Counted from the first letter of the stretch, positions 1 through 7,932 are shown. The stretch: DNA of 11,399 nucleotides from Rhodospirillales bacterium (GCA_024638585.1 JAHEKA010000036.1:1-11399); one strand, 5' to 3'. Notes: generated by a model not told the origin, from the letters alone. Program-made: numbers and translations.

Positions 1-92
1 GTGGTCGCGCCGGCCGCTAGGACCATGCCAACGTTCACCACCAGCATGGTAGACCAGCCAGGGGCCATGCCGTTTCCCAATCCAAAATCCAT
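1..92 (-). CDS. Possible N-terminus of an unidentified membrane protein (partial, runs off left edge)
   Basis: Reading the minus strand from an ATG at 92 gives an open frame of 30 codons to the window edge. It begins MDFGLGNGMAPGW and continues into a hydrophobic stretch (STMLVVNVGMVLAAGA) that would make one membrane helix. A second in-frame ATG at 68 is preceded by a GGGAA-like sequence about 6 nt upstream and may be the true start. No family can be assigned from about 30 residues. The opposite-strand frame over 1-183 has an uncharacteristic composition and is taken as a shadow. If real, the gene is divergent from the EEP hydrolase at 354. Confidence is low because the fragment is short and no clear promoter is seen. 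Confidence 0.3.
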   Translation of the reverse strand, partial: MDFGLGNGMAPGWSTMLVVNVGMVLAAGAT

Positions 93-353
93 GTATGCCC
101 GCGTCCGAGAAGGGGCAGCACATTGGCCCCCACGGTGCCGCTCTTGGTTGATTGACCTCAACTTCGTGTGGGGGAATAGGTAGCCGTTCCAGGATAAACG
201 AAGACTTAACAGGGAGCCCTCGGGACCGGACAAAAGCATCGAATGCCTGAGGATTCCTGCGGGTTTCCAGCCAATGCGGTCTTGTCCCTGCAGTTTGGCC
301 TATACTGATAGAGGCAGGGCTCAATCCTGCGTTGATGAATAGGGAACCGCAAG
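93..353. other. Divergent intergenic region upstream of the EEP hydrolase gene
   Basis: About 260 bp lie between the possible minus-strand gene and the plus-strand hydrolase. I see no convincing coding frame here, no RNA gene, and no strong inverted repeat. The only recognisable element is a -10-like hexamer near the hydrolase start, listed separately. Confidence 0.4.
301..306 (+). promoter_or_regulatory. Putative -10 element for the EEP hydrolase gene
   Basis: TATACT is a 5/6 match to the sigma-70 -10 consensus. It would start transcription near 313, leaving a leader of about 40 nt before the TTG start at 354. No good -35 lies 16-18 bp upstream; the best TTG-containing hexamer, TTGTCC at 282-287, is too close (13 bp spacer). 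This is a weak prediction. Confidence 0.25.
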
Positions 354-1325
354 TTGCGCATTGCGACCTTCAACCTTGAGAGTTTCGATGAGACCCAAGC
401 TGCCGGTCCCAGCCTGGAGGCCCGCATCGAGGCGTTGGCGCCGCAGATCGCGCGAATCGATGCCGATATCCTGTGTTTGCAGGAGGTCAATGCCCAGAAA
501 CGCAGATTGGCGAAAAAACGGGTATTCCGGGCGCTGGAAGCCTTGATGAACGCAACCGGGCTCACCGGCTATCATCTTTCCGCCAGCACCAATCGCGAGG
601 GCACCGGCCCGCGGGATGTGCACAATTTGGTGACCTTGTCGCGCCATCCCATTCAGGCGACGGAGCAACTCTGGCACGAGCTCGTGGTCGAACCGCGTCA
701 TGAATTCGCGACCGGCGATACCGCCGGGGAGGATGTCGTACTGGCCTGGGATCGCCCGGTGCTCTATACCCGCATCGCCCTGCCGGATGCGGCAACGCTG
801 CACCTCTTCAATCTGCATCTGCGCGCCCCGCTGGCCTGTCCGGTGCCGGGCGCCAAAACCGATCAGTTCGCCTGGAAAAGCGTCGCCGCTTGGGCGGAAG
901 GATTCTACATGTCGGAGATCAAGCGGGCGGGGCAGGCGCTGGAACTGCGCCTGGCCATCGACGGCGTGTTCGATGCCGACGCCCAAGCCCTGGTCGCGGT
1001 GGCGGGTGACTTCAATTCCGAAGAGCACCACACGCCGGTGGAAATCCTCCGCGGCAGCGAGGACAACACCGCCAACGGCGCGCTCGCTTCGCGGGTCATG
1101 GTCCCGGTGGAGCATTCCCTGGCCGCCGACCGGCGGTTCACCGTGATTCATCAGGGCCGGCGGCAGATGCTCGACCACGTCCTGGTGTCGCGCGCATTAT
1201 TGGGCCATTACCGGGGATCGGAAATTCACAATGAAGCGCTGGCGGATGAGTTGGTAGGCTATGCGTCCGTCGAAGCGTCCCCGGCTTCCTACCATGCGCC
1301 GGTGGTGGCGGTGTTCGATCTCTAG
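354..1325 (+). CDS. Endonuclease/exonuclease/phosphatase (EEP) family metal-dependent hydrolase
   Basis: This 323-residue protein is predicted to be a soluble, Mg2+-dependent phosphodiesterase or phosphatase of the EEP (DNase I-like) superfamily; the substrate cannot be told from sequence. The family motifs appear in order: RIATFNLESFD at the N-terminus (Asn7), DILCLQEVN with the metal-binding Glu44, FNLHLRAP with His155, AGDFN with Asp219 and Asn221, LDHVLVS with Asp274-His275, and the terminal SYHAPVVAVF with His314. The active site therefore looks complete. There is no signal peptide or membrane helix. The start is TTG at 354: an in-frame TGA lies at 336-338, no ATG lies between, AGGGA at 341-345 gives a ribosome site 8 nt upstream, and the family N-terminus begins immediately. 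It stands alone, convergent with the DoxX gene. Family assignment is firm; the role is unknown. Confidence 0.88.
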   Translation: MRIATFNLESFDETQAAGPSLEARIEALAPQIARIDADILCLQEVNAQKRRLAKKRVFRALEALMNATGLTGYHLSASTNREGTGPRDVHNLVTLSRHPIQATEQLWHELVVEPRHEFATGDTAGEDVVLAWDRPVLYTRIALPDAATLHLFNLHLRAPLACPVPGAKTDQFAWKSVAAWAEGFYMSEIKRAGQALELRLAIDGVFDADAQALVAVAGDFNSEEHHTPVEILRGSEDNTANGALASRVMVPVEHSLAADRRFTVIHQGRRQMLDHVLVSRALLGHYRGSEIHNEALADELVGYASVEASPASYHAPVVAVFDL

Positions 1326-1350
1326 GGCGCGGCCGAGGGTACAGATGCGG

Positions 1351-1378
1351 GCGGGCCAGTGTGGGCGGGCCAGTGTGG
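1351..1378. repeat. Two tandem copies of a 14-bp unit in a convergent intergenic gap
   Basis: The unit GCGGGCCAGTGTGG occurs at 1351-1364 and again, identically, at 1365-1378, followed by a further GCG. It lies in the 59-bp gap between the stop codons of the convergent EEP and DoxX genes. It has no inverted symmetry and no T-tract, so it is not an intrinsic terminator. A slippage duplication is the simplest explanation. Confidence 0.85.
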
Positions 1379-1384
1379 GCGCGA

Positions 1385-1852
1385 TCAGAATTCCCGGCCG
1401 ATTGCCCGGTCGATCGACAACCGTCCGCCGCCGCGCACGGCGATGGCGGCGCATAAGATGGTCCACAGCATGGCGTATTCATAGCCGCCCTTATTGGCGA
1501 AGAATCCGTTGGGCAGGTGCACCGTGACCGCGACCGCCAGCACGACGGCGGCGGCAAAGGCGACCGCACGGGTCAGAAAACCCACGGCGATCAGCAGACC
1601 GCCGAAAAATTCGATGCCGCCGACCAGGGGAGCCGTCAGCCAGGCCGGCTCGAACCCCATCTTGGCGAAGCCGGCGGTGGTTCCATCGAGACCGCGCCCG
1701 CCGAACCAGCCGAACAGCTTCTGGGCCCCGTGCGGCACGAGGAACAGGCCCGTGGCACAGCGGATCAGCGGCCAGGCCAAGGGCATGAATGGGCCGTAGA
1801 GGCGGGATAGGATCGGGATCAGGGGGCGGGTGCCGTTGCCGGTTGTGGCCAT
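1385..1852 (-). CDS. DoxX family integral membrane protein
   Basis: This 155-residue hydrophobic protein has about four predicted membrane helices and matches the DoxX family. Typical features are the first-helix region with LIRCATGLFLVPHGAQKLFGWFGG, then GGIEFFGGLLIAVGFLTR, and HLPNGFFANKGGYEY before the last helix. DoxX-type proteins are inner-membrane proteins, some linked to thiosulfate/quinone or thiol-redox chemistry and oxidative stress; the role here is unknown. A GTG at 1855 gives a frame one codon longer, but AAGGAG at 1859-1864 is 6 nt from the ATG at 1852 and only 3 nt from the GTG, so the ATG is preferred. It follows the 709-residue gene by 45 bp in the same direction and could be the last gene of that operon. 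It converges with the EEP gene. Family call is firm. Confidence 0.9.
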   Translation of the reverse strand: MATTGNGTRPLIPILSRLYGPFMPLAWPLIRCATGLFLVPHGAQKLFGWFGGRGLDGTTAGFAKMGFEPAWLTAPLVGGIEFFGGLLIAVGFLTRAVAFAAAVVLAVAVTVHLPNGFFANKGGYEYAMLWTILCAAIAVRGGGRLSIDRAIGREF

Positions 1853-1858
1853 CACGCT

Positions 1859-1864
1859 CTCCTT
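1859..1864 (-). promoter_or_regulatory. Ribosome binding site deciding the DoxX start
   Basis: The minus strand reads AAGGAG, then six bases, then ATG at 1852. The spacing selects the ATG over the adjacent upstream GTG at 1855. Confidence 0.65.
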
Positions 1865-1897
1865 GGTCGGCCCTGTGGAGGTCTTGCCCAGGACCGC

Positions 1898-4027
1898 TTA
1901 GCTGCCTTCCCGCCGCCAGGCCCAGATCAATGTGGTCAGCGCCAGCAGGAGGGCCAGCAGGGCGGGCAGCAGCGGGATTTCATCGACCCCGCGCACCACG
2001 TAATCACCATTGGCGCGGAGCCCGATCCAGCCGCGCCCCGAAAGCGCGCGTTCCGGCCCCGGCCGGCGAATGTCCGGCAGGCCGTCGACCGCCCACACAA
2101 CGCCGCCCCGGGTTGCCTTGGCCAGCGGTCCCAGCATCTTTTCCGAGGTCACGACGTCGGAAAACTCGAGCGGGTTGAGCGTACCGGCGGCGGCATAGAC
2201 GGTTTTCTTGCGGGCCGGGTCGGTGACCTTGTACAGGCCGGGTTCGGCGATGGTAAGCGCCCCTGTGGCCCGCCCGTCGCCGCGATCGGTCAGCTTGAGG
2301 GTGCGTGTCTCGCCGCCCGGCGTCTGCAGGGTGACCGGGCTTTCGTCCTTCTTGAGGCTGCGCCGGGTGACGGTCAGGCGGGTGCCCTGGATCTGGGCCC
2401 TCAAGTCCTCTTCCTCGAGGTCCGGCTCCTTCATCAGCCAATGTGCGGTGCGCCGCAGCAGCTCGGCCTGGGGGCCGCCGCCGTCGAAGCCTCGCGCCCA
2501 AAGCCAGATGTGATCGGTCAGCAACTGGGCGATGCGGCCCTTGCCGACCCGGTCGAGGGCCAGCACCGGTTTCTCGTCCCTGCCGTTCATCACCACCACG
2601 CCGCGCCGGGCGGAAGCGTCCACCAACCGGAACCAACGGCCCCAGGTGGGCTCCGCGGCCCTGGGCCCGGTGCCCTTGCCGCGGAAGCCCGGCAGATTGG
2701 CGGTCACCGGATGGCGGCGTCCCACCTCGGTCACTTTGGCGCGGAAGCCGCCCTTGAGCACGGTGGAGGTGGGTGTCAGCGGCAGGATGTCGCGGAGCGG
2801 CGTGCGGAACAGGCCGAGCGGCGTGGCCAGTGCCGGTCCGCCGGCCTCCAGGATAGCGCCGCCGTCGCGCACGTATTTGACGATGTTGCGCAGGTAATTG
2901 ACTGGCAGCACGCCGCGCCGGTGATAGCGATCGAAGATGATGAGGTGGAAATCCTCGAGCTTCTCTTCGAACAGCTCGCGGGTCGGGAAGGCGATCAGGG
3001 ACAGCTCGTTCACCGGCGTGCCGTCCTGCTTGTCGGGCGGGCGCAGGATGGTGAAATGAACCAGATCGACCGACGGGTCGGCCTTCAACAGGTTGCGCCA
3101 GACCCGCTCGCCCGCATGGGGCAGCCCGGAGACCAGCAAAACCCGGAGGCGGTCGCGCACGCCGTTGACCACCACGGCGGCCCGGTTGTTGGCAGTGGTC
3201 AGTTCGCCCTCGGCGGGTTCGACCGCCACCTCGTAAACGTTGGGTCCCGCATGGGCCACCGACAACTCCAGGGTATGGCTGAAGCCGGTGGCGAGCTCAA
3301 GCTCGCGCTTTTCGGATCCGTCGCGGGTGATGGTGACCCGCGCGCGGCCGGTGCCGCCCCCGGATTCGGCGATCTTCAAGGTGAGGACGGCCTGTTCGCC
3401 GACGATCCCGAAACTGGCGGCCTGCTCCACCACCAGCCTGCGGTCGCGCAGATTGCGGGTGCCGGTCAGGATGCCGTGAAGCGGTCCCTGGAAGGGGAGT
3501 TCCTTGGCGGTCTTGGGCGCGTCATGGACTTGCCCGTCGGTGATGATCACGGTCCCGGCGAACCGTTGCGGCGGAATGTCCCCCATGATGCGCGCCAGCG
3601 GTTCGAACAGCCGGGTGCCGCGGTCGCGGGGCACCGTGGTCTCGGCGCCGGCTGCGGCGGCCGCGGTCACCGGCCGGGGCTTGCCCGCGCGGACCACGCG
3701 CAGTTCGATGGATTTGTCCTTGTCCAGCCGCTCGCGCAGATGGGTCAGCGCTTGTTCGGTCTGGTCCCGACGCCCGCCGATGCCCTGGCTTGGGCTTTCG
3801 TCGACCACGACCACGGCGATGTCGGGCAGGGGATCGCGCTGTTCCTGCTTGATCGAAGGGTTGGCGAGCAGCCCCACCAGTACGGCAATGGCGAGCGCGC
3901 GCAACCCGGTGCCACGGGCCCGGCGCCACGCGGCATACAGCAGCGCCAGCGCGGCCAGGCCACCCAGGGTGGCGATCAACGACCAGTCGAGCAGCGGCGC
4001 GAAGATGATCTGTGTGGTCACGTCCAT
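1898..4027 (-). CDS. Inner-membrane protein with VWA domain and glutamine-amidotransferase-like domain (MoxR-cluster component)
   Basis: This 709-residue protein resembles the large membrane proteins that follow DUF4159 genes in alphaproteobacterial MoxR clusters. Two helices lie near residues 17-35 and 42-56 and one near 684-703, so the bulk forms a large soluble, probably periplasmic, body. A VWA fold follows the second helix. Its MIDAS is intact: DESPS at 76-80 supplies the DxSxS motif, Thr138 in RGTRL is a candidate second-motif residue, and ITDGQ at 162-166 supplies the third-motif Asp. Residues about 293-450 look like a class I glutamine amidotransferase-like fold (RVLLVSGLPH; LIIFDRYHRRG; YVRDGGAILEAGGPAL). 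The expected nucleophile elbow has no Cys, so amidase activity is unlikely. The start ATG at 4027 has AAGGTG 7 nt upstream. It follows the DUF4159 gene by 46 bp. It is inferred to be a metal-dependent adhesion or adaptor subunit of the MoxR system; the target is unknown. Confidence 0.8.
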   Translation of the reverse strand: MDVTTQIIFAPLLDWSLIATLGGLAALALLYAAWRRARGTGLRALAIAVLVGLLANPSIKQEQRDPLPDIAVVVVDESPSQGIGGRRDQTEQALTHLRERLDKDKSIELRVVRAGKPRPVTAAAAAGAETTVPRDRGTRLFEPLARIMGDIPPQRFAGTVIITDGQVHDAPKTAKELPFQGPLHGILTGTRNLRDRRLVVEQAASFGIVGEQAVLTLKIAESGGGTGRARVTITRDGSEKRELELATGFSHTLELSVAHAGPNVYEVAVEPAEGELTTANNRAAVVVNGVRDRLRVLLVSGLPHAGERVWRNLLKADPSVDLVHFTILRPPDKQDGTPVNELSLIAFPTRELFEEKLEDFHLIIFDRYHRRGVLPVNYLRNIVKYVRDGGAILEAGGPALATPLGLFRTPLRDILPLTPTSTVLKGGFRAKVTEVGRRHPVTANLPGFRGKGTGPRAAEPTWGRWFRLVDASARRGVVVMNGRDEKPVLALDRVGKGRIAQLLTDHIWLWARGFDGGGPQAELLRRTAHWLMKEPDLEEEDLRAQIQGTRLTVTRRSLKKDESPVTLQTPGGETRTLKLTDRGDGRATGALTIAEPGLYKVTDPARKKTVYAAAGTLNPLEFSDVVTSEKMLGPLAKATRGGVVWAVDGLPDIRRPGPERALSGRGWIGLRANGDYVVRGVDEIPLLPALLALLLALTTLIWAWRREGS

Positions 4028-4073
4028 CGATGCGCACCTTGCCGGGTCATGGCGGTCGGAGGCCCTGGCATTC

Positions 4074-6926
4074 TCATTGGCCCAGCCTCTCTAGGATCGC
4101 CGGAACGTGGACCTGATCCGATTTGTAATTGCCGGTCAGCGCGTACATCACCAGGTTGACGCCGAACCGGTAGGCCATCTCGCGCTGGCGCGAGCCGCCC
4201 GGGACCACGGGATACAGCGGTTGGCCGCCGCCGTCGACCGCCCAGGCACTGGCGAAATCGTTGGAGCCGATGATCACCGAGGAAACGCCGTCGTTATCCT
4301 GGCCCGCTTCTTTCTCCACCCACAGGCGGCCGCCGGTCCAGCGGCCGGGAAACTCCTTCAGCAGGTAGAATGCCTTGGTCAGGATATGGGTGTTGGGCAC
4401 CGGGATCAGCGCCGGAACCGGCAGGCCAGAAACGATTTGACGCAGTTTGGCCGCGCCGGGGCCCGACGGCGCCAAGCCGCCGGGTGTGCCGAGCGAGCCG
4501 GACCCCTGATCGCGGGTGTCGAACATGATCATGCCGCCGGTCCTAAGATACCGGGCAAGCTTGTCCCGCGCCGCCCGGCTCGGCAGCGGCTGGGCTGTGG
4601 TGACCGGCCAGTAGAGCAGGGGGAAGAAGTTCAGCTCGTCGCGCTCCACATCGACGCCGATCGGCGCCTTGGGTTCCACCGACGTGCGCATGCGCAAGGT
4701 CCGCGAGAGACCCCGCAAGCCGGACCGGGAAACCTCGTCCACCCGGGAATCCCCGGTCAGGACATAGGCGAGGCGCGTATCGAAAGTGGCATCCATGGCC
4801 TGGCGTTCGGTCACCCGAGGAGCGCTGGGTCGCTGGTCCTGGGCTTGCACCGGTCCGGCGGTTGCCAAGGCCAGCAAGGCGGCGGCGGCGAAGATGGCCA
4901 GGGCCTGGGCGCCGGCCTCCTCCGCGCGGGCGACGTGGCCTTCGCCGGGGCGTCGCAAGAAGGGCCAGAATTCCGGCGCGAGCCCGCGCAGGATGAGCCC
5001 CGCCCACAGGTCGATGATCAAGAGGGCCAGGGCAATCGCCAGCAGGACGGCCTTGAGGTCGGTTTCCTCCGGTGCTGTCAGTTCAAGGGCCTCGACCCCG
5101 GCCGGCATATCGCCGATCGGCGTGAGACGGGTCATGCCGTCGCCCAGGTTGACGGCGAAGCGCGCGGCATCATTGCCATAGAACCCGGGCGGGCGGGTCG
5201 GGCCGAGGCGGACGGGCGCGGGCGTGTCACCCGGTTTTACGGCGCCAGCGTCTTCGGTATCGGCGGGCAGCGGCTGGGCCGCGGCAGGCGGATCGGTGTA
5301 TCGCCCGAACCCGTCCAGGCTGGTGACCGGCGGCAGCGCCTGGCTGCGGGCGCCCGAGACCCCTTGGCTCAGGCTCACCACGCGGCGCATGAGCTCGACA
5401 TACAGGCCCGAGAGCGCCAGGTTCGACCACTCCGTATTGGCCGTGGTATGGACCAGGATCAAGCGGCCGCGGCCCTTCTCGGCGGCGGTAATCAGCGGCG
5501 TGCCGTCGGCCAGCCGTGCCCAGGTGCGATTGGGCAGATCCAATGCCGGTTGCGCCAGAACCTGGCGAGAAACCAGGACGTCCTTGGGCACTGGGATGCC
5601 GGCGAAGGGCGAGGAGGCCGAGAATGGCGCCAGCCTGGCCGGAACCGTCCAGGACATGGCGCCACCCAGCGCCCGGTTGCCGGCACGCAACGCCACCGGC
5701 GTCAGTTCGTCGGGCTTCTGGACCAGACGCGGTCCGGCAAATCGCAGCACGGTCCCGCCGCGGGCCATCCAACCCTGAATGGTTTCGCGGTCGCCCGGCG
5801 TCAGGATCGAGCCGTCGGCGATCACCAGCACCGCCAGGCGCCGCGAGAGCAGAGTGGTCACCGGTCCCTTGCGCAGTTCCGCATAGGGTCCTAGCGCGCG
5901 GTCAAGATAGAAGATCTCAGACAGCAGGGGCCGGGTCTGGGCCTTGTCAGTTGTGGCGGTGACGATCCCCACGGGACGTCGGCGCCAGCGCTCGTCGAAC
6001 AGGGCCACCGTAGCCGCCGACGCGACGCCTTCCACCTCGAGCCGCGTCAGGCGGTTGCGCAACTCGGGCGGCAGAGACAGGATCTGCTCCGCCGACCGGG
6101 CGCCGGCGGTGAAGGCGATGCGTTCGCGCAGCAAGACACGGCCGCGGTCGTCCAGGCCGCGCACCCAGAATTCTTCGCGCTCCCCGTCCTGGGCGCGGAG
6201 CAATCGCCCTTTCAGCTGGGCCGAGGCGGTGTTGGGCGGTGGCAGGACCAGGGCGCCGCTGCCGGGCGCGTCTCCCATCACCGTGACCGGACCGAAAAAC
6301 GTCAAGCGGTTGACGAAGTCCTTGGCGCTGCCGTCGTCGACGCCGTCCGCGACCCAAACCACGTTGGCCTGGGTCTCCAGCTTCAACGCTTTGAGAACCT
6401 CCAGCGCCTTGGTCCGGGCGGTGGGCCAGGGCTTGGGCTGGAGCGCTTGTATCACGCTGCGTGCGGCCCCTGCGGTGAGCAGCTTGGAGGGGGCAAGCGG
6501 CCCGCCGGTATCCGGTTCCGCGGTGGTCAGGATGATCACCGGCTTTTCGGCCCTCTGCGCGCGGGCCAGCAGGGCCTCGACGGCGGCGGTGCGCTGGGTC
6601 CAGCCCCGGGCCGCGGCCCACCCGTCGTCGATCACAAGCATGAGCGGGCCGGGAGCGTCGAACTGGTTCGCGGGATTGAGCACCGGCCGGGCCAGACCCA
6701 GGATCACCAGCGTGGCGATGGTCATGCGCAGCAGGATCAGCCAGAGCGGTGTGCGCGCCGGGGTCTGTTCATCTTGGCGCAGTCCGAACAGCAGCCGGAT
6801 GGCGGGGAAGCGCAGCAGCCTGGGCGCCGGTGGCGTCACCCGCAGGAGCCACCAGAGGATCGGCAGGCCGGCCAGCGCCACCAGGGCCCAGGGGGCCGCG
6901 AAGGCGAAGGCGCCGAAACTCAACAT
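4074..6926 (-). CDS. BatA-like N-terminal / DUF4159 C-terminal membrane protein (MoxR-cluster component)
   Basis: This 950-residue protein opens with the double-helix BatA/TIGR02226-type N-terminus: AAPWALVALAGLPILWWLLR at 11-30, the VTPPAP linker, and a second helix near 61-79. A VWA-like stretch follows (LMLVIDDGWAAA at 95-106; WVADGVDD at 191-198), but its MIDAS reads DDGWA instead of DxSxS and is probably not metal-binding. Residues about 316-400 resemble a GATase-like fold (LAVLVIADG; GGTVLRFAGPRL) without a nucleophile Cys. Helices near 624-648 and 673-692 precede a DUF4159 domain (about 703-940), recognised from FDTRLAYVLTGDSRVDEVS, LNFFPLLYWPVT, TGGMIMFDTRDQG and NLVMYALTGNYKSDQVH. 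GGAGG at 6936-6940 is 9 nt before the ATG. DUF4159 proteins sit with MoxR and DUF58 genes in alphaproteobacteria. The function is unknown; it is inferred to be an inner-membrane scaffold with a large periplasmic domain. Confidence 0.85.
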   Translation of the reverse strand: MLSFGAFAFAAPWALVALAGLPILWWLLRVTPPAPRLLRFPAIRLLFGLRQDEQTPARTPLWLILLRMTIATLVILGLARPVLNPANQFDAPGPLMLVIDDGWAAARGWTQRTAAVEALLARAQRAEKPVIILTTAEPDTGGPLAPSKLLTAGAARSVIQALQPKPWPTARTKALEVLKALKLETQANVVWVADGVDDGSAKDFVNRLTFFGPVTVMGDAPGSGALVLPPPNTASAQLKGRLLRAQDGEREEFWVRGLDDRGRVLLRERIAFTAGARSAEQILSLPPELRNRLTRLEVEGVASAATVALFDERWRRRPVGIVTATTDKAQTRPLLSEIFYLDRALGPYAELRKGPVTTLLSRRLAVLVIADGSILTPGDRETIQGWMARGGTVLRFAGPRLVQKPDELTPVALRAGNRALGGAMSWTVPARLAPFSASSPFAGIPVPKDVLVSRQVLAQPALDLPNRTWARLADGTPLITAAEKGRGRLILVHTTANTEWSNLALSGLYVELMRRVVSLSQGVSGARSQALPPVTSLDGFGRYTDPPAAAQPLPADTEDAGAVKPGDTPAPVRLGPTRPPGFYGNDAARFAVNLGDGMTRLTPIGDMPAGVEALELTAPEETDLKAVLLAIALALLIIDLWAGLILRGLAPEFWPFLRRPGEGHVARAEEAGAQALAIFAAAALLALATAGPVQAQDQRPSAPRVTERQAMDATFDTRLAYVLTGDSRVDEVSRSGLRGLSRTLRMRTSVEPKAPIGVDVERDELNFFPLLYWPVTTAQPLPSRAARDKLARYLRTGGMIMFDTRDQGSGSLGTPGGLAPSGPGAAKLRQIVSGLPVPALIPVPNTHILTKAFYLLKEFPGRWTGGRLWVEKEAGQDNDGVSSVIIGSNDFASAWAVDGGGQPLYPVVPGGSRQREMAYRFGVNLVMYALTGNYKSDQVHVPAILERLGQ

Positions 6927-6957
6927 GGCCTCATTCCTCCGTTCCTGCCCCGGGCCG

Positions 6958-6973
6958 GGCCCGTGTTCGGGCC
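6958..6973 (-). other. GC-rich hairpin in the DUF58-DUF4159 gap
   Basis: The mRNA strand reads GGCCCG, loop AACA, CGGGCC: a perfect 6-bp stem with a 4-nt loop in the 88-bp gap between the two genes. It ends about 31 nt before the DUF4159 start and has no U-tract. It is therefore not an intrinsic terminator. It could affect mRNA stability or the ratio of the two proteins, or simply reflect GC-rich sequence. Confidence 0.3.
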
Positions 6974-7014
6974 GAGCCGCCCGGCGCCGCGCGGCCGATC
7001 AGGATCATGGCGCC

Positions 7015-7932
7015 TCACCATTGCACGGCCGGCACCGTCATCGCCCCATAGAGCGCGAGCAGCGCTTCCTGGGCGGGCCGGTCGGTATGGTGCAAGGTGA
7101 AAGACCAGCCGTGGTGGTGCGCGAGAGCGATGGTCTGTTCGCGCCGGGCGTGAAGCCGGTTGTGATAGTCCCGGCGCACGTTTTCGGTGCGGTTGATCAG
7201 GGTGGACCCTTCCGATTCCAATCCTTCGAAGCGGATGCGCCCGGCGAACGGCAGGGATTCCTCGGCCGGGTCCAGGACCTGGACGAGATGGCCGGTGACG
7301 CCCCTGGCCGCATAGGTGCCGACCGTGGCGGCAAGTTCCTCCATGGGTCCGAGAAAATCGCTCAACAGCACGATATGGGCGTAACGCGGCAGTGGTTCCA
7401 TGGGCGGCGCGTTGGGCGCGTCGTCCCGTTGCTGGGCGGCGCGGGCCAGCACCGCGGCCATGCGTTCCAGCGGCCCGCGTCCGGCGGCGGGCGGGCGGCC
7501 TTCTCCGGTCAGCGCGACATGCTCGCCCGCCTGCATCAGGAGCGCCGCCAAGGCCAGGGTCAGCAGGTCGGCGCGATCGACTTTCTCCTCGAGCCGGCGG
7601 TTGGAGGCATAGCACATGGAGGGCGAGGCATCGCGCCACAGCCAGACCGATTGCGCCGCGATCCATTCCTTTTCCCGGATGAAGACGGAGCCGGACTTGG
7701 CACTCTGGCGCCAATCGATGCTATGGGCGGGATCGCCCGGCTGATAATGGCGAAACTGCCAGAAGGTGTCCCCCGGGCCGCGCCGCCGCCGCCCGTGGGT
7801 GCCGTGCATGACGGTGTTGGCGACCCGCTCCGCGGCAATCAGCAACGGGGGCAGCTGCGCGGCGGCCCCTTCCGCCCTCTGCAGCATGGCCAGCGGGGCC
7901 CGCGATCGGGATTGCGCGGCAGGCAGTGCCAT
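7015..7932 (-). CDS. DUF58 / VWA-type domain protein, predicted MoxR partner
   Basis: This soluble 305-residue protein has the DUF58 signature at about 61-90: RHYQPGDPAHSIDWRQSAKS followed by a basic, charged strand (VFIREKEW). The first strand of the VWA-like fold carries an intact MIDAS, RDASPSM with Asp101, Ser103 and Ser105 (DxSxS), and LLSDFLG with Asp192 matches the later MIDAS acidic position. There is no signal peptide or membrane helix, so it should act in the cytoplasm, probably as the adaptor through which the MoxR ATPase reaches clients or membrane partners. The ATG at 7932 is 10 bp from the MoxR stop. GAGG of its ribosome site overlaps that stop codon, indicating translational coupling. 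The next gene follows after 88 bp. Confidence 0.88.
   Translation of the reverse strand: MALPAAQSRSRAPLAMLQRAEGAAAQLPPLLIAAERVANTVMHGTHGRRRRGPGDTFWQFRHYQPGDPAHSIDWRQSAKSGSVFIREKEWIAAQSVWLWRDASPSMCYASNRRLEEKVDRADLLTLALAALLMQAGEHVALTGEGRPPAAGRGPLERMAAVLARAAQQRDDAPNAPPMEPLPRYAHIVLLSDFLGPMEELAATVGTYAARGVTGHLVQVLDPAEESLPFAGRIRFEGLESEGSTLINRTENVRRDYHNRLHARREQTIALAHHHGWSFTLHHTDRPAQEALLALYGAMTVPAVQW

Noticed and set aside
1..183. 60-codon plus-strand frame at the left edge
   Set aside because: Its composition is not protein-like and no family or membrane pattern is visible. The minus-strand reading is somewhat better supported.
321..1178. 285-codon minus-strand frame opposite the EEP hydrolase
   Set aside because: It overlaps a gene with a complete set of EEP catalytic motifs and has no recognisable domain of its own.
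1326..1384. Intrinsic terminator between the convergent EEP and DoxX genes
   Set aside because: No inverted repeat followed by a T-tract is present in either direction; only the tandem duplication is seen.
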